A stretch of DNA of 34,664 nucleotides. Origin: Tsuneonella suprasediminis (GTDB taxonomy: Bacteria > Pseudomonadota > Alphaproteobacteria > Sphingomonadales > Sphingomonadaceae). Shown in pieces: positions 1 through 7,060 of this stretch (position 1 is its first letter; each line of letters begins with the position of its first letter). The notes under the pieces were generated by a model. It did not search any database and was not told where the DNA came from. It worked only from the letters and a program-made list of their open reading frames with translations. Position numbers and translations under genes: made by a program. Location of the stretch: contig NZ_RAHJ01000022.1 of NCBI RefSeq assembly GCF_003605755.1, positions 256,648 through 291,311 of the forward strand, in the 5' to 3' direction.

Positions 1-10
1 CAGGCGGCGG

Positions 11-56
11 TCCATGGATTGCCACGTCGCCTGTGGCTCCTCGCAATGACGAGGGG
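11..56. repeat. Dispersed palindromic repeat, copy 1
   Basis: First of four copies in the window of an imperfect palindrome. It starts at tccatggattgccacgtcgc, passes a short loop and ends at ctcgcaatgacgagggg. The arms attgc and gcaat are fully complementary and the interior only partly so. The other copies begin at 1311, 1503 and 1836. Such elements are common between genes in sphingomonad genomes; no function is assigned. Confidence 0.75.
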
Positions 57-89
57 TATGGGCCTCCACCCGCCACAGGCGCAACCAGC

Positions 90-548
90 CTATCCGGTCA
101 ACACCACTTCGAACTCTTCGCAGGCGATCTGCAGGTCGTCGTCCACGGTATAGGGGGTGTCGGCCAGAACGCGGGTGAAATAGGCGTCGTGCGCTTCGCG
201 CCACCATGTCAGCGTCAGGTCGCCTTCGCCTTCCTTCACTGCGAAGTCCTCGTCGATATCGCCCAGCCGTTTGATTTTGACGTGCGTGGTACGCATCACC
301 GCGCGGGCCTGCCCGGCCCAGTCGGTGACGATGGCATATTCGCCCGGCTGCGGCACGGGATCGCCCGATGCCTCCAGTTCGGCAAGCGAGCTTGCGGTTG
401 CGCGCTTCTTTCCCGCGACGACCAGATCGGCGCAGATATCGGCATCTTCGCGGTTATCGCAGAAGTGGAATGCGGGCGGAGTATCGGCAGGCGCCGCCGG
501 GTCGATCGCGCGATAGCGCTGCCACAGGTGTTCGACAGAAGGATGCAT
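90..548 (-). CDS. ASCH domain protein
   Basis: The 152-residue protein matches the small ASCH (PUA-like beta-barrel) family. The centre carries the charged stretch FHFCDNREDADICADLV, then VVAGKKRATASSL, a proline/glycine turn PGEYAIV and the C-terminal WWREAHDAYF typical of the YqfB-like subgroup. ASCH proteins are predicted RNA or nucleotide-derivative binders; some hydrolyse N4-acylcytidines. The start at 548 has an AGAGGCGG-like ribosome site about five bases upstream. The gene lies downstream of osmC on the same strand, 104 bp away, with a strong hairpin between them, so co-transcription is uncertain. The family is clear; the substrate is unknown. Confidence 0.8.
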   Translation of the reverse strand: MHPSVEHLWQRYRAIDPAAPADTPPAFHFCDNREDADICADLVVAGKKRATASSLAELEASGDPVPQPGEYAIVTDWAGQARAVMRTTHVKIKRLGDIDEDFAVKEGEGDLTLTWWREAHDAYFTRVLADTPYTVDDDLQIACEEFEVVLTG

Positions 549-597
549 GGCCCGCCTCTATCCGTGCGGACGCACCGGCGGCAACCCCGGCGGGCGG

Positions 598-640
598 CGC
601 GTGGCCCTTTGCACAACGGTCGTAGCAAAGGGGCCACGCG
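598..640. terminator. Long hairpin downstream of osmC
   Basis: The arms cgcgtggccctttgc (598-612) and gcaaaggggccacgcg (625-640) pair over about 15 bp with one bulged G and a 12-nt loop. The hairpin lies between the osmC stop and the ASCH start, both read on the minus strand. No T-run follows on the minus strand, so it may be a rho-type or RNA-processing element rather than a classic intrinsic terminator. Confidence 0.45.
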
Positions 641-652
641 GATATGTCGCGC

Positions 653-1081
653 TTACCCCTCGAACGTCACGTCCAGCGTGATTTCGCAATTGAGCACTTT
701 GGAAATCGGACAATTCTTTTCCGCTTCCTGCGCCAGTTCGCGGAATTTCGCTTCGTCGATTCCGGCGACTTTGCCGGTCAGCGTCAGCGCGGACTGGGTG
801 ACCGAGAAGGCGTCGCCATCCTTGTCCAGCGTGACTTTGGCGGTGGTTTCCAGCGTCCCGTCCTCGTGCCCCGCACGGGCCAGCGCGAAGCTGAGAGCCA
901 TCGTGAAACACGCCGAATGCGCGGCGGCGATCAGCTCTTCCGGGTTGGTGCCGGGGGCCCCTTCGAACCGGGTGTTGAAGCCATAGGGATTGTCGACCAC
1001 GCCCGATTTGGTCCTGATATGGCCTTTGCCCTCTTTGCCCAGACCTTCGTAGCGGGCGGTGGCGGAATTGACGGTTGCCAT
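653..1081 (-). CDS. osmC: OsmC/Ohr family peroxiredoxin (osmotically inducible OsmC type)
   Basis: A 142-residue OsmC-fold thiol peroxidase that reduces organic hydroperoxides in the cytoplasm. Seen: GTNPEELIAAAHSACFTMAL with the first redox cysteine, and EKNCPISKVLNCEITLDV with the second in the usual C-terminal position. The N-terminal Ser-Ala-Thr-Ala strand and FNTRFEGAPGTNPEEL fit the OsmC rather than the Ohr subgroup. The ATG at 1081 was chosen because the domain begins right there; longer in-frame extensions upstream read through repeat DNA. Upstream lies the repeat cluster, so its promoter must sit at about 1085-1250. No operator was recognised. Confidence 0.88.
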   Translation of the reverse strand: MATVNSATARYEGLGKEGKGHIRTKSGVVDNPYGFNTRFEGAPGTNPEELIAAAHSACFTMALSFALARAGHEDGTLETTAKVTLDKDGDAFSVTQSALTLTGKVAGIDEAKFRELAQEAEKNCPISKVLNCEITLDVTFEG

Positions 1082-1310
1082 GGGGATAATCCTGTTCTGT
1101 TGGGAAATGAGGGTTCCCTCACCGGACGCACGGCAAGCCGCGCGGTTCCCCGTGGGGCGTGGTGCGGGTGTTGAGGATATTGCGGATGGCAGTGGCTGCC
1201 GAACCGCCCGACCCCTTTCCCCTCCCCCTTCGTCGTTGCGAACCCAGTGAAGCAATTCATGGCGAGAGGTTTCCGACCATCGCACCGGTTGTGGCTGGGA
1301 TGAGGTGAGG

Positions 1311-1465
1311 TCCATGGATTGCCACGTCGCCTGACGGCTCCTCGCAATGACGAGGGGAGGGGGCGGATGAGAGTATTGGCCAGCCATCGGCAGTGCGGCT
1401 CCAACCTCTGAACCAACCCCACTCCGTGCCTTCGTGCCTTCGTGTGAACCAGGCCTCCACCCGCC
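1311..1465. repeat. 155-bp direct repeat, copy A (contains palindromic repeat copy 2)
   Basis: This unit is repeated at 1836-1989 with only a few differences. It begins with the palindromic element (1311-1356). It continues through gagagtattggccagccatc, a stretch ending cgtgccttcgtgccttcgtg, and finishes at ccaggcctccacccgcc. The second half read on the opposite strand is the familiar 'cacgaaggcacgaaggcacgg' intergenic repeat. The interval 1082-1999 (about 0.9 kb) holds only such repeats; no reading frame in it looks like a real protein. Confidence 0.8.
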
Positions 1466-1502
1466 CCCTCCATCGCGGCGGTGGTGGCTGGGGCGAGGGC
1501 AG

Positions 1503-1551
1503 TACATGGATTGCCACGTCGCCTGCGGCTCCTCGCAATGACGAGGGGAGG
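1503..1551. repeat. Dispersed palindromic repeat, copy 3
   Basis: The sequence tacatggattgccacgtcgc, through gcggctcctcgcaatgacga, to ggggagg differs from copy 1 at a few positions. It is preceded by a segment (about 1464-1502, ccatcgcggcggtggtggctgg) that also resembles the DNA in front of copies 2 and 4. The repeated unit is therefore larger than the palindrome itself. Confidence 0.7.
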
Positions 1552-1592
1552 AGGCGAGGCGGTAGTTACTGGGTCACCCCACCCACTATCCC

Positions 1593-1677
1593 GTCACCCC
1601 GGCCCCCGAGCCGGGGTCCAGCTACCTCCAACGCGGTGCGGGAGAAAAGCGGGGCCCCGGATCGGGTCCGGGGCGAC
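1593..1677. repeat. 85-bp repeat-like element with inverted ends
   Basis: The ends gtcaccccgg (1593-1602) and ccggggcgac (1668-1677) are inverted copies with one mismatch. Inside are two further GC hairpins: cggcccccgagccggggtcc and the ccccggatcgggtccgggg block. This is the 'gtc-cccgg...ccggg-gac' class of intergenic element often seen in alphaproteobacteria, unrelated in sequence to the flanking palindromic repeats. Confidence 0.6.
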
Positions 1678-1835
1678 GGTGTGCCGGAGGGAGAGGGGAT
1701 GCGGGGAGAGTGGGGTGCGCGGGGTTGCTGGCGGGGACTGCCGCATCGTCGGGCGACTCGTTTGCCGCTACCCTCCATGTCTCACGCACCTCCGCCTCCC
1801 TCCATCGCGGCCGTTGTGATTGGCGCAAGCGGCGG

Positions 1836-1989
1836 TCCATGGATTGCCACGTCGCCTTCGCCTCCTCGCAATGACGAGGGGAGGAGGCGGGCGAGAGTAT
1901 TGGCCAGCCATCGGCAGTGCGACTCCAACCTCTGAACCAACCCCACTCCGTGCCTTCGTGCCTTCGTGTGAACCAGGCTTCCACCCACC
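1836..1989. repeat. 155-bp direct repeat, copy B (contains palindromic repeat copy 4)
   Basis: This is the second copy of the unit at 1311-1465, in the same orientation and nearly identical over its whole length. Differences cluster in the loop of the palindrome (gccttcgcctcc instead of gcctgacggctcc). It ends 10 bp before the stop codon of the Crp/Fnr gene, so that gene's transcript must run into it. Confidence 0.8.
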
Positions 1990-1999
1990 ACCCCGTCAC

Positions 2000-2698
2000 T
2001 CATTCCAGCGCGCGAATTCGCAGGCGGGCGGGTTCGTGCACGGTGATCGCGCGGTAACTGCGCGCGATCAGGCCGTTCTTCTCCAATCGGGCGAGCGCGG
2101 CGTTGGCTGTGGCGCGGGTGACGCCCAGCAGGTCCGCGATTTCCTGCTGCGTGATGGTGACGGTGCGCGGCTGATGGCCCCCGCCGGCCAGATTGCCCAG
2201 CAGACCGGCGGCGCGGGCCAGCGTGGTGCCGCTGCGGATGCCGGCCAGCAGGTCGAGCGTTTCCTGTAACTGCGCCGCCATTGCGCCCAGCAGCGCGCGC
2301 ATCGCCGCGGGATCGCTTGCCAGCACCCGTTCGAACAGCGCCCCGCCGATGAACCGCACCCGCGCCGGGCCACGGGCGAGCGAATCGACGATCCGCGGGC
2401 GCCGCGACAGGATCGCCAGCTCGCCATACGAATCGCCGGGGCCGAGCAGCGCGACCGAGCGGAACTCTCCGCTGGCGAGGAACTGGCCGACCGATACCGT
2501 GCCTTCCTCGATCAGGCAGAACCCGTCGGGCGCGGTGCCGCGCTGGTGGATCAGTTGACCGTCGGTAAACGACTGCACCGGCGCATGGTCGCGCAGCTGG
2601 CGGCGGGCGCTGTCGGGCAGGGCCTCGAACAGCATGGCCGACAGCAGCGAACGTAGCGGCGGGGTGATCCCCGGTTCGGATTGTTCGATATTTGACAT
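2000..2698 (-). CDS. Crp/Fnr family transcriptional regulator
   Basis: The 232-residue protein has an N-terminal cyclic-nucleotide-binding-type beta-roll (about residues 25-140; motif GDSYGELAILSRRPR) and a C-terminal winged helix (about 165-225; QQEIADLLGVTRATANAALA is the helix-turn-helix). No N-terminal Fnr-type cysteine cluster is present, so it is probably not an iron-sulfur oxygen sensor. Whether it binds cAMP cannot be told. It is divergent from the membrane hydroxylase gene, with 51 bp between starts, which makes that gene a plausible target. The ATG at 2698 has AGGA almost touching it, so a start further inside (near residue 23) is possible. Confidence 0.85.
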   Translation of the reverse strand: MSNIEQSEPGITPPLRSLLSAMLFEALPDSARRQLRDHAPVQSFTDGQLIHQRGTAPDGFCLIEEGTVSVGQFLASGEFRSVALLGPGDSYGELAILSRRPRIVDSLARGPARVRFIGGALFERVLASDPAAMRALLGAMAAQLQETLDLLAGIRSGTTLARAAGLLGNLAGGGHQPRTVTITQQEIADLLGVTRATANAALARLEKNGLIARSYRAITVHEPARLRIRALE

Positions 2699-2749
2699 TC
2701 CTGTGCCCCGGATACCGCTAAACCAGCCAAAACAAAAGGAGAGAGCAGG

Positions 2750-3610
2750 ATGCCCGCGTCATCGATTGCCATCATCGGGATATATTTCGGGTTCGCGATA
2801 CTCGAACTGTTCCGCACCAACCTGTTCGTCAAAGCCGAACAGACCCGCGACGACGGAATCGTCGAAGTGCTCAGCATGGTTATCCTGCTGGCGATCACCC
2901 AGCCCGCCATCGTGCTGGGCACAGCGGCGCTGGCGAACTGGCTGGTTCCGCAATGGGCCGGCGCGCTGGCCAACCTGAATGTGTTTGCCGCAATCCTGCT
3001 GTTTCTGGTTTGCGATGACCTGACGCAATACTGGTGGCACCGGCTCAGCCATTCGTATCACTGGCTGTATAATCTGCATCGTGCGCACCATAACGGGCGC
3101 TATATGTCGGTGCGGCTGACGTATCGGAACAATATCATCTATTATGCGATGATGCCGGGCATCTGGCTCAGCGGATTTCTGGTTTTCCTTGGTCTTGGAT
3201 GGGTTTACGCCGGATATATCGTGGTGAAGATGTTGGTGATTATCGGCGCGCATTCCGATGTCGCGTGGGACCGCCCGCTCTATCGCATCAAGTGGCTCAG
3301 CCCGGTGATGTGGTTGGTGGAACGCACTATCTCGACGCCCGCGACCCACCACGCCCACCACGGCCGCCATGCCGACGACCCGGCGGTGAATTATAAGGGG
3401 AACTACGGCAACCTGCTGTTCTTCTGGGATATTCTGTTCGGAACGGCGAAAATTACCCGCACTTATCCGCAAAGTTACGGCGTCGAAGGACTGGCTCCGG
3501 CGACACTGGGGCAGCAGTTGCTGTGGCCTGTCTTCCCGGAAAACAAGGCGTTTCCCGAAGACGAAGACGCGGTTGCCGCGCCGCTGGAACAGGAAGGAGC
3601 GGCCGCCTAA
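2750..3610 (+). CDS. Sterol desaturase / fatty acid hydroxylase family membrane protein
   Basis: A 286-residue integral membrane di-iron oxygenase-type protein. Seen: three or four hydrophobic spans (about residues 3-20, 42-62, 74-92, 130-160) and the histidine boxes HRLSH, HRAHH and HHAHH that ligate two irons in this superfamily. Members hydroxylate or desaturate lipids such as sterols, sphingoid bases and carotenoids. A good ribosome site (AAGGAGAG) precedes the ATG. It runs convergently into spt, with 32 bp between stop codons. That placement suggests the substrate is a sphingoid base or ceramide, but this is inference; it could equally act on another lipid or carotenoid. Confidence 0.85.
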   Translation: MPASSIAIIGIYFGFAILELFRTNLFVKAEQTRDDGIVEVLSMVILLAITQPAIVLGTAALANWLVPQWAGALANLNVFAAILLFLVCDDLTQYWWHRLSHSYHWLYNLHRAHHNGRYMSVRLTYRNNIIYYAMMPGIWLSGFLVFLGLGWVYAGYIVVKMLVIIGAHSDVAWDRPLYRIKWLSPVMWLVERTISTPATHHAHHGRHADDPAVNYKGNYGNLLFFWDILFGTAKITRTYPQSYGVEGLAPATLGQQLLWPVFPENKAFPEDEDAVAAPLEQEGAAA

Positions 3611-3631
3611 AGGCCGCTACCTTCGCAGGTC

Positions 3632-3661
3632 GGCAGTAGGAATCAGATGATTTCTACTGCC
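3632..3661. terminator. Shared terminator hairpin between convergent hydroxylase and spt
   Basis: Arms ggcagtaggaatc (3632-3644) and gatttctactgcc (3649-3661) form a 13-bp stem with a single G-T pair and a 4-nt loop. It overlaps the last codons and stop of spt. It sits just after the hydroxylase stop, so it can act for both directions. A pyrimidine-rich stretch follows on the plus strand. Confidence 0.55.
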
Positions 3662-4896
3662 TTTCCAGCACGTTCGAACATTCCCAGGATCGTCCCGACC
3701 TCTTCTTCCGAATGTTCGGCACACAGCGAACAGCGCAGCAGCGTCATGTTCGCCGGGGTCGCCGGGGGGCGCGCGAGATTGACATAAAGTCCTTCTTTCA
3801 GAAGGGCTTCCCACATCGCGGCACCGCGTTCCAGATCGGGCATGATGACCGCGACGATGGCGCTCTGCGGTTCGCTGGTCCCCAGTTCGAACCCGAGATC
3901 GGTCAGCCCCTTGTGCAACCGCTTGGAATTCTCCCACAAATGCGCCCGCTTGTTATGGCCGGTGGCCATCAGCTTGCGGATCGAAGTGGCCGCGGTCGCC
4001 ACCACGCTGGGCGGCAGTGAGGCGGTGAAAACGTAAGGGCGGCATACTAAGCGCATGATTTCAAACTTGGGATGGTTTGAAACGCAGAACCCGCCGACGG
4101 TGCCGACGCTTTTGGAAAAAGTGCCGATCACGAAATCGACATCGTCCAGCACGCCCTGCTCTTCCGCCACACCGCGCCCGTTGGGGCCGATGAAGCCCAT
4201 TGAATGGGCTTCGTCCACCAGCACCATCGCGCCATGTTTCTTAGCAACGGCAATCATTTCCCTGAGGGGAGCGATATCGCCGAGCATCGAATAGACGCCT
4301 TCGAGCACGACCAGCTTGCCCGCCCCTTCGGGAATGCGACCGAGCCGTTTGTCCATCGCCTCTATATCATTGTGTTTAAACGGAACAATCTCCGCATTGC
4401 CGAGTGCGCAGCCGTCCCAGATCGAGGCATGGCTGTCGATGTCGAGCACGACATAATCGCCCTTGCCGGCAATGGTCGAGATGATCCCCAGGTTGGCCTG
4501 ATAACCCGTTGAAAACACCATGGCATGTTCCATGCCATAGAACTCTTTCAACGCTTCCTCGCACTCGCGGTGGCCCTGATACGTGCCGTTGAGTACGCGG
4601 CTGCCGGTGGTGCCCGAACCATAATCGTCGAGCGCCTGCTTGCCCGCTTCGATCACATCGGGATCGAAGGTCATGCCCATGTAGTTGTAAGTGCCCAGCA
4701 AAATGGTGTCGCGCCCATTGCAGATCGCCCGTGTGGGCGACAACACCCGCTCCATCACCAGATTGAACGGGTCTTCCACTCCGGCGGCGAGCAGATCGGC
4801 GCGTTGCTGGATCAGAGGGTCAAATTTACTGAACAAATCCGGGGTGTTACCCGTCAGCTCCGCCGGTTTATCCGGCTGTCCGATGCCTTCGCTCAT
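3643..4896 (-). CDS. spt: Serine palmitoyltransferase
   Basis: This enzyme condenses L-serine with an activated fatty acid to 3-ketosphinganine, the first step of sphingolipid synthesis. The 417 residues match the soluble homodimeric sphingomonad enzyme (about 420). Seen: the GSGTTGSRVLNGT cofactor-binding stretch (about 93-105), His156 (in DIDSHAS) stacking on pyridoxal phosphate, Asp228 and His231 in VDEAHSMG, and the Schiff-base Lys262 in GTFSKSVGT. These sit three residues below the published Sphingomonas paucimobilis positions. Its start overlaps the acp stop by 4 bp (ATGA), so the two are translationally coupled. The relatives alpha-oxoamine synthases (KBL, ALAS) were considered; sequence features and the acp neighbour favour Spt. 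Confidence 0.93.
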   Translation of the reverse strand: MSEGIGQPDKPAELTGNTPDLFSKFDPLIQQRADLLAAGVEDPFNLVMERVLSPTRAICNGRDTILLGTYNYMGMTFDPDVIEAGKQALDDYGSGTTGSRVLNGTYQGHRECEEALKEFYGMEHAMVFSTGYQANLGIISTIAGKGDYVVLDIDSHASIWDGCALGNAEIVPFKHNDIEAMDKRLGRIPEGAGKLVVLEGVYSMLGDIAPLREMIAVAKKHGAMVLVDEAHSMGFIGPNGRGVAEEQGVLDDVDFVIGTFSKSVGTVGGFCVSNHPKFEIMRLVCRPYVFTASLPPSVVATAATSIRKLMATGHNKRAHLWENSKRLHKGLTDLGFELGTSEPQSAIVAVIMPDLERGAAMWEALLKEGLYVNLARPPATPANMTLLRCSLCAEHSEEEVGTILGMFERAGKAVEII

Positions 4897-5135
4897 TTGG
4901 CTTGCATCGTGTTGACGGCGTCGATCAACTGGCCCCAGGTTTCGATTTCGGCCTGCTGATTCATGCTGATAATGATATCGAATTCATCCTCGATCGCAGC
5001 GACGAAATCCATCACCGTCAGGCTGTCGAATTCGAGATCGCCGGCAAATGTAGTGTCTTCGTCGATCGCGACACCTTTCTTGTTGAAAGGTTCGATCAGC
5101 GTGCGAACGCGGGTTTCGACTTCGGCACGATCCAT
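4893..5135 (-). CDS. Acyl carrier protein dedicated to sphingolipid synthesis
   Basis: An 80-residue acidic four-helix carrier. Ser in LEFDSLTVMDF is the phosphopantetheine site. It differs from housekeeping AcpP (usual DSLDTVEL motif), fitting a specialised carrier. In Sphingomonas wittichii and Caulobacter an ACP is encoded immediately beside spt and supplies or holds the acyl chain for it. Here it precedes spt with a 4-bp overlap, so it is the first gene of an acp-spt operon. The 78 bp upstream, before the DivK-like gene, should hold the promoter unless transcription enters from that gene. Confidence 0.88.
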   Translation of the reverse strand: MDRAEVETRVRTLIEPFNKKGVAIDEDTTFAGDLEFDSLTVMDFVAAIEDEFDIIISMNQQAEIETWGQLIDAVNTMQAK

Positions 5136-5213
5136 AGTTGGGTCTCTTTCATCGTTCGGGTGACACCGGGTGCCACGTCATTGCGGCGCAAAAGCGGCCC
5201 GCAGGGGCGATTG

Positions 5214-5603
5214 TCAAGCCACGGGTTGTGCTGCCACATCTTCCACCAGCTTGCGAACCGCGGCCATAAATGGCCCGATGGAAACAGGTTTTGCGAGATA
5301 GCTGGCCGCCCCGGCGGCGCGGATTCTTTCTTCGTCGCCCTTCCCGGCATAAGCGGTGACCGCCAGCACGGGGACGTTGAAAAGCTGCGAATCGCGGCTC
5401 ATTTCCGCAATCAGATCGAGCCCGGAGATATTGGGAAGCTGGATATCCATGATCGCCAGATCGGGATCGAACGCGCGCGCTGTGTTCAGCGCCAGTTCGC
5501 CATCGGCTACCGGTTCGACTTCGAAGCCGTTGGCGCGTAATACGTCGCAGAACAATTTCCGGTTAAGGTCGTTGTCCTCGACAACGAGGATTCTCTTTGC
5601 CAC
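5214..5603 (-). CDS. Single-domain response regulator, DivK-like
   Basis: A 129-residue stand-alone receiver domain. Seen: acidic pocket VVEDNDLNRKLF, phospho-acceptor Asp in AIMDIQLPNISG, the Thr of LAVTAYAGKGDEERI and the Lys of YLAKPVS. The EDNDLN, MDIQLP and KGDEERI signatures are those of DivK, the cell-cycle regulator of alphaproteobacteria. The GTG at 5603 was chosen because a clear AAGGGAG site sits eight bases upstream and DivK proteins begin MAKxxLxVEDN; the longer frame to 5669 would add an unrelated 22-residue leader. It is divergent from DUF3572 and upstream of acp-spt on the same strand. It has no output domain, so it must work by protein contacts. Confidence 0.85.
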   Translation of the reverse strand: MAKRILVVEDNDLNRKLFCDVLRANGFEVEPVADGELALNTARAFDPDLAIMDIQLPNISGLDLIAEMSRDSQLFNVPVLAVTAYAGKGDEERIRAAGAASYLAKPVSIGPFMAAVRKLVEDVAAQPVA

Positions 5604-5646
5604 TGGAGCGGCTCCCTTACGCGCGAACACGCGTTGAACGAATGGC

Positions 5647-5964
5647 TTGAGGTTAGCAAAAATTACCAAAGGTTCACAATCTGATAATCATTCGGGAGCG
5701 CATGCCCACCATTCGGGCGATCCCGACACGCTGGCTTTGTCGGCGCTGGGCTGGGTTCTGTCCGATTCCCAACGGGCGGAACGTTTGCTGTCGCTGACCG
5801 GGCTGACGCCTGAGGTGCTGCGCGATAATCTGACCGACAGAGCCACTTTGTCCGCCGTTCTCGGCTTTCTGGAGGCGCACGAGCCCGACCTGCTGCTGGC
5901 GGCGGACGCGCTGAACGTTACCCCGGAAGCGCTGGTGAAAGCCCATGCGGAGCTGGCCCGATGA
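5647..5964 (+). CDS. DUF3572 family protein
   Basis: About 90-105 residues. The core DTLALSALGWVLSD, RLLSLTGLTPEVLRDNL, AVLGFLEAHEPDLLLAADAL matches the alphaproteobacterial DUF3572 family of unknown function. The reading frame has no in-frame ATG. The TTG at 5647 is the most upstream option (a stop codon lies 12 bp before it), and internal TTG/CTG codons nearer the domain are possible, so the N-terminus is uncertain. Its last codon overlaps the HAD gene by 4 bp, making it the first gene of a five-gene coupled operon ending at 8935. Confidence 0.75.
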   Translation: MRLAKITKGSQSDNHSGAHAHHSGDPDTLALSALGWVLSDSQRAERLLSLTGLTPEVLRDNLTDRATLSAVLGFLEAHEPDLLLAADALNVTPEALVKAHAELAR

Positions 5965-6602
5965 CGCGCCCCTTGGTGATTTCCGATTGCGACGAAGTGC
6001 TGCTGCACATGGTTGCCCATTTCAAAGACTGGCTGGGCGAAACGCAGGGGGTGGATTTCAACCTCGTCGGCAATAATTTCGCCACTGCGATGCGCTGGCG
6101 CGAAACCGGGCAACCGGTGGAAGAACGCGATATCTGGCGCCTGCTCGGCGGGTTTTTCGACACCGAAATGCACCGCCAGAACCCTATCGAAGGGGCGGTG
6201 GAAGGGATCAACACGCTGGCGGAAAATGCCGATGTCGTGATCCTGACCAACCTGACCGACGAGCGCCAGCAACGCCGGACAGAACAGCTTGCCGCCTGGG
6301 GCGTCCATGCCCGCGTGTTCACCAATCAGGGCCCGAAAGGCCCCGCGCTGAAAGCGATTATCGAGGAATACGCACCGAGCCGGTCGGTGTTCATCGACGA
6401 TCTGGCGCAGCACCATCATTCAGTGTCCGAAACGGTGCCCGATGTGCGCCGCCTGCATCTGTGCGGTGAACCGATGCTGGCCCCGCATATCGACTGTGCC
6501 CACCGGGCCGGTCACGCACACGCCCGGATTGATAACTGGGCCGAGGCATTACCCTGGTTGCAGGATCAACTGCACAATCCATCTCAAGAGGAAGACGCAT
6601 GA
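5961..6602 (+). CDS. HAD superfamily hydrolase
   Basis: The 213-residue protein has the haloacid-dehalogenase motifs in order: motif I ISDCDEVLL with the nucleophile Asp9 and Asp11, motif II ILTNLTD, a Lys in NQGPKGPAL, and motif IV FIDDLAQH. Members are mostly phosphatases. The small helical cap between residues 20 and 85 suggests a small-molecule substrate. The overlaps with both neighbours (4 bp at each end) imply coupled translation. In the sphingolipid setting a lipid-phosphate or head-group phosphatase role is conceivable, but nothing in the sequence fixes the substrate. Confidence 0.78.
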   Translation: MTRPLVISDCDEVLLHMVAHFKDWLGETQGVDFNLVGNNFATAMRWRETGQPVEERDIWRLLGGFFDTEMHRQNPIEGAVEGINTLAENADVVILTNLTDERQQRRTEQLAAWGVHARVFTNQGPKGPALKAIIEEYAPSRSVFIDDLAQHHHSVSETVPDVRRLHLCGEPMLAPHIDCAHRAGHAHARIDNWAEALPWLQDQLHNPSQEEDA

Positions 6603-7060
6603 GTTACGAAGCCCGCCTTGCCGAACTTGGCATCGCTTTGCCGACGGCCGCCGCCCCGGTGGCATCCTATGTTGCTGTGGTTGTTACCAATGGAATGGCG
6701 CACGTTTCCGGCCAGCTGCCGTTCGTCGATGGCGAACTGGTGAAAGGCCGTCTGGGCGAAGACGTATCGGTCGAAGATGGCGCGACCGCTGCCCGTGCCT
6801 GCGGCCTGATGATTCTGGCGCAGCTCAAGGCGGCACTCGGCTCGCTCGACCGCGTGGAACGGGTGGTCAAGCTGGGCGCGTTCGTCAATTCGACCGGCGA
6901 TTTCACCGATCAGCCGAAAGTGGCCAATGGTGCCAGCGATCTGATGGCCGAAGTGTTTGGCGATGCGGGCAAACATGCCCGTGCCGCTGTGGGCGTTCCT
7001 GCATTGCCGCTGGGTGCGGCGGTGGAAGTCGATGCGATTGTCGCCGTTCGCCCCGATTGA
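6599..7060 (+). CDS. RidA (YjgF/YER057c/UK114) family protein
   Basis: A 153-residue chorismate-mutase-like fold of the longer RidA subfamily (about 150 residues, as opposed to about 128 for true RidA). Seen: HVSGQLPFVDGELVKGRLG, RACGLMILAQLKAALGSLDRV, FTDQPKVANGASDL and the C-terminal HARAAVGVPALPLGAAVEVD. The GVPALPLGA..E end is family-typical. In this subgroup the catalytic Arg of RidA is replaced by the HARAAVG stretch, so enamine/imine deaminase activity should not be assumed. The ribosome site AAGAGGAAG precedes the ATG, which overlaps the HAD stop codon. Confidence 0.82.
   Translation: MSYEARLAELGIALPTAAAPVASYVAVVVTNGMAHVSGQLPFVDGELVKGRLGEDVSVEDGATAARACGLMILAQLKAALGSLDRVERVVKLGAFVNSTGDFTDQPKVANGASDLMAEVFGDAGKHARAAVGVPALPLGAAVEVDAIVAVRPD

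Noticed and set aside
1393-1935. Long frames across the repeat cluster on both strands
   Set aside because: They consist of translated intergenic repeats (for example the VHTKARRHG type) and have no ribosome sites or domains.
11-1989. CRISPR-like array because of repeated palindromes
   Set aside because: Spacing is irregular (about 150 to 1300 bp), spacers are themselves repeats and no cas gene is present.
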